From: Dipetalonema caudispina
Taxonomy: Eukaryota; Nematoda; Chromadorea; Rhabditida; Onchocercidae
Reading direction: 5' to 3'
Assembly: GCA_013365325.1 (NCBI GenBank)
Contig: JABVXV010000572.1
Coordinates: forward strand, 1 to 25,740
Length of the DNA stretch: 25,740 nt
In this document: positions 23,484 through 25,740 of the stretch, piece by piece
Numbering within the stretch: position 1 is the stretch's first letter
Layout of the letters: each line of letters starts with the position of its first letter
Position numbers and translations under genes: made by a program
The notes under the pieces: generated by a model
Seen by the model: only the letters and a program-made list of their open reading frames with translations
Told to the model about the DNA's origin: nothing
The model's database searches: none

Positions 23484-25224
23484 CAATTCAGTTGAATCAT
23501 TTAGCAACTGCAAAATGATGTGCAAGGAATTTGCATGCTATAAATAGACATATTCTAAAATAAATACGCTATCCTACATTTTACATAACGATATATAAAT
23601 TAGGTTTGAAATATTTTTTAAATTATTTACCTGTAATAAATATGCAACACTGTGCACTTATCGTACGATTAACTTGAAGATTTCGAATCCAAATTTGTCT
23701 TTTAAAGTAAATATTATTAATTCCTGAGGCTTAATTATCATTTTGATAATTCATCTGTTAACTTTTGTTGATTATGTGTTTTATCATCAATACATCTACT
23801 AGTAATATAAAAAATTCCATTTAATTCTGATAAAAAATTAATCTTAATTTATTTTACGGAATTGATTTAGCCTTTCTATCTATACCTATTCTCATCATGC
23901 TAACAGCTTATGATGACCTTTGGTTTATTTTTTGTATTGAAATTCTCATCCAAAACATTGTGAGTAGCCATGGATGTAGCGTTGGAATGCAATAATTAAG
24001 TGTTGAAATTGAAATATTTCAAGTCAATATGTTAACTGAGTGAAGTTCCATTAGTGGTACTTTATCAATCAGTGTATAGTTTGAAGCTTTATTAGATGCG
24101 CCAAATTAAGAGCCTGAAAAATTAATTCCAAAAATTAAAAATTAGGTTCAAAATTTCATACTTCGTGATGTCAATGTGTTCTATACGTACTGCTGGGATG
24201 ATATGAACTTCCTGATAATTTCAATTTTTTTAAACTATGCGCTACTATCATACTTTTTTGAAAGTCCAAAAGCATATTCAACAACTGTCAGTAGGAGAAT
24301 GTAAAGGAAAAAGTATGCAAAATAATGTGAATGGTACAGATTAAAAACTTTTTCAATCTTTAATTGTTTAATTTCAATTAAACTAAAAAGAAAAAGTTTC
24401 CATTTGAGCATTTCTGTTAGCTTCACTTTAAGCAATTTTTTTGTTTAAAAAATTTTATATTTCAGATTATTTTCCATTTATCGATGGCATGCATCATTTG
24501 GTTGAACCTTTTTCGCTTTGTATCATTCTTTTAAGCTTAAAATGAAATTCCCGCTCAAAATAATTATAATATCAATGACACATAATTATAATTATGCATT
24601 ATTTTGGTTATCAACAATAAGATGATTATTTTGGTTGATTCTCATCAACTTACTCTTCCCTCAGATAGCATTTCCAGTCAAAGTTCAATAGTTCAACAAT
24701 AGCGATAGGAGCATATCTAAAAAAAAAAAACACTTATTCCAGACTCAATGGAAGCGGATTCATAGTTCGAGCATACTTTGACAAATACTCGGAAAGGTGC
24801 GCAAGAATTAGAAGCTGGGTAGCATTTCTAATGCTATCACCAAAATGCAACGGCTAATTTCACAATCTCAGTGTGATATTGAACTATCTGAACTGTTTTA
24901 TTGTTTTTCCCTTTCCTATCATAGCAACGGTACAAATGTATCAATTGACACTGATACATAGTGGATACATTTGAAGCTAAAATTTGACTTTAGCTAAACT
25001 TTTCCTTAATTAGCTCAAAATTTATTAATATCAAAGCAATTATTTGTGACGGCTACAATAATATTTGATATGACTCAATTTTAAAACAAATAAATGCTTT
25101 TACAACCAAAGACCAATGACAAGGAAATGAAATTAGCATAAATGCGAAAAAAACAGATTATTGTGAAAAAAACATATATATAAAAAAAGAACAGACATAC
25201 TATTCAAGCCAAACAACCAAGAGG

Positions 25225-25265
25225 AAGTCACCGTGACTTTGCTTCTTCGTTTTATTCTGACGTCA
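25225..25265. repeat. Pair of short palindromes beside the Rep remnant
   Basis: AAGTCAC-C-GTGACTT at 25225-25239 is a perfect 7-bp inverted repeat around one base. TGACGTCA at 25258-25265 is a perfect 8-bp palindrome of CRE type. They lie 15-55 bases past the stop of the Rep-derived frame, just where base composition begins to rise. They may be part of the insertion or mark its edge. Confidence 0.75.
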
Positions 25266-25279
25266 ATTGGTAATTGAAT

Positions 25280-25740
25280 TTATAGCCGAATGTAGTTTTT
25301 GCGCCAAGTCCAGGTCAAAGTGACTCTTCTGTTGAATGCTTCCATATCATATTTGTCGACAGTTTGGCGCTTCCACCACTGCTCTGGTATTTTGTTGCTG
25401 GTTATCACGATAGCTTTGCTGGTAAATTTTAGGAATCCGCCTTTGATTTGTACGATGTGCGGTTTGGAATCAGCCAAGTTGAAAAGTTCGGCGGGTGATA
25501 ACCAGCCATAGAAATCGTCAAGTATGACTAGTTCTTGATTATCGTAGCCATCCCACCATTTTTCTGTGTTTGCTGTTTTATGTAAAACGATTTGGATAGT
25601 TTGGTTGCGAATGTTGTTCTTCCAATGCCGGGGTCTCCTATTATTATGTATAACTCGGTTAGATGGTTTCGGTCGGGTATTGTATATGATTTTAGTTGTT
25701 GTATCCTGGGTAAGTATTTCATTACAAACAAGTTATCCTG
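25280..25740 (-). pseudogene. Endogenous CRESS-DNA virus Rep remnant (helicase domain), partial and broken
   Basis: Resembles the C-terminal superfamily 3 helicase half of the replication-initiator protein of circovirus-like single-stranded DNA viruses. Two minus-strand frames carry it. The upstream one (from beyond 25740 to a stop at 25528) holds a Walker A-like GDPGIGRTT near 25613-25640. The downstream one (about 25600 to the stop at 25280) holds the Walker B-like VILDDFYGW, the motif C-like IVITSN followed by a Trp pair, and an arginine-finger-like FNRRV, in family order. The frame changes between about 25560 and 25600. The Walker A lysine is replaced by Arg. The endonuclease half would lie right of the window. 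The remnant runs about 42-43% G+C in the two rows I counted, against 23% in an adjacent row. It is read as a dead genomic copy; viral contamination in the assembly is the alternative. Confidence 0.88.

Larger units (their letters stand above)
23074..25279. other. AT-rich intergenic region without recognisable genes
   Basis: About 2.2 kb upstream of ZFC3H1. Open stretches at 22975-23184 (plus), 23331-23525 (minus) and 24235-24435 (minus) are hydrophobic or A/T-driven translations with no family resemblance. The region holds a 13-bp-arm hairpin, an 18-bp palindrome and, at its right end, two short palindromes next to the Rep remnant. No viral capsid-like frame was recognised on the plus strand, where an ambisense circovirus layout would place it. 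Confidence 0.6.

Noticed and set aside
24235..24435. 66-codon hydrophobic minus-strand frame
   Set aside because: Membrane-like composition follows from T-rich DNA; no partner exons or motifs.

Overview
The window is nuclear DNA from a nematode. It is AT-rich, and its genes are split into 9 to 17 exons by short AT-rich introns with TTTCAG or TTTTAG acceptors. Coding ends at the closest acceptors upstream of two start codons look like nematode trans-splice sites. Spirurid or filarial affinity is my guess from base composition and gene structure, not something the sequence proves.

Layout, left to right: (1) 1-673, a long (ATT)n microsatellite and upstream sequence. (2) 674-8426, plus strand, a 15-exon Rap1GAP orthologue (about 1047 residues by my reconstruction) with a complete RapGAP catalytic domain. 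(3) 8427-9896, a convergent intergenic stretch with a T-rich tract. (4) 9897-14401, minus strand, a complete 9-exon OST48/DDOST gene (449 residues), a subunit of the ER oligosaccharyltransferase. (5) 14402-15843, a spacer. (6) 15844-23073, minus strand, a 17-exon orthologue of ZFC3H1 (about 881 residues), the zinc-finger protein that links poly(A)-tail RNA to the nuclear exosome; only its zf-C3H1 finger, coiled coil and acidic N-terminal motifs are kept. (7) 23074-25279, AT-rich DNA with palindromes and no recognisable gene. (8) 25280-25740, minus strand, the 3' part of a Rep gene of a circular single-stranded DNA (CRESS, circovirus-like) virus, broken by a frame change and running off the right edge: an endogenous viral element.

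The three cellular genes act in unrelated places (Rap GTPase signalling, ER N-glycosylation, nuclear RNA decay), and nothing here suggests they form a pathway. The most unusual element is the Rep-derived insertion at the right edge. All exon joins were derived by hand from splice-site and reading-phase agreement plus recall of the human families; no alignment could be run.
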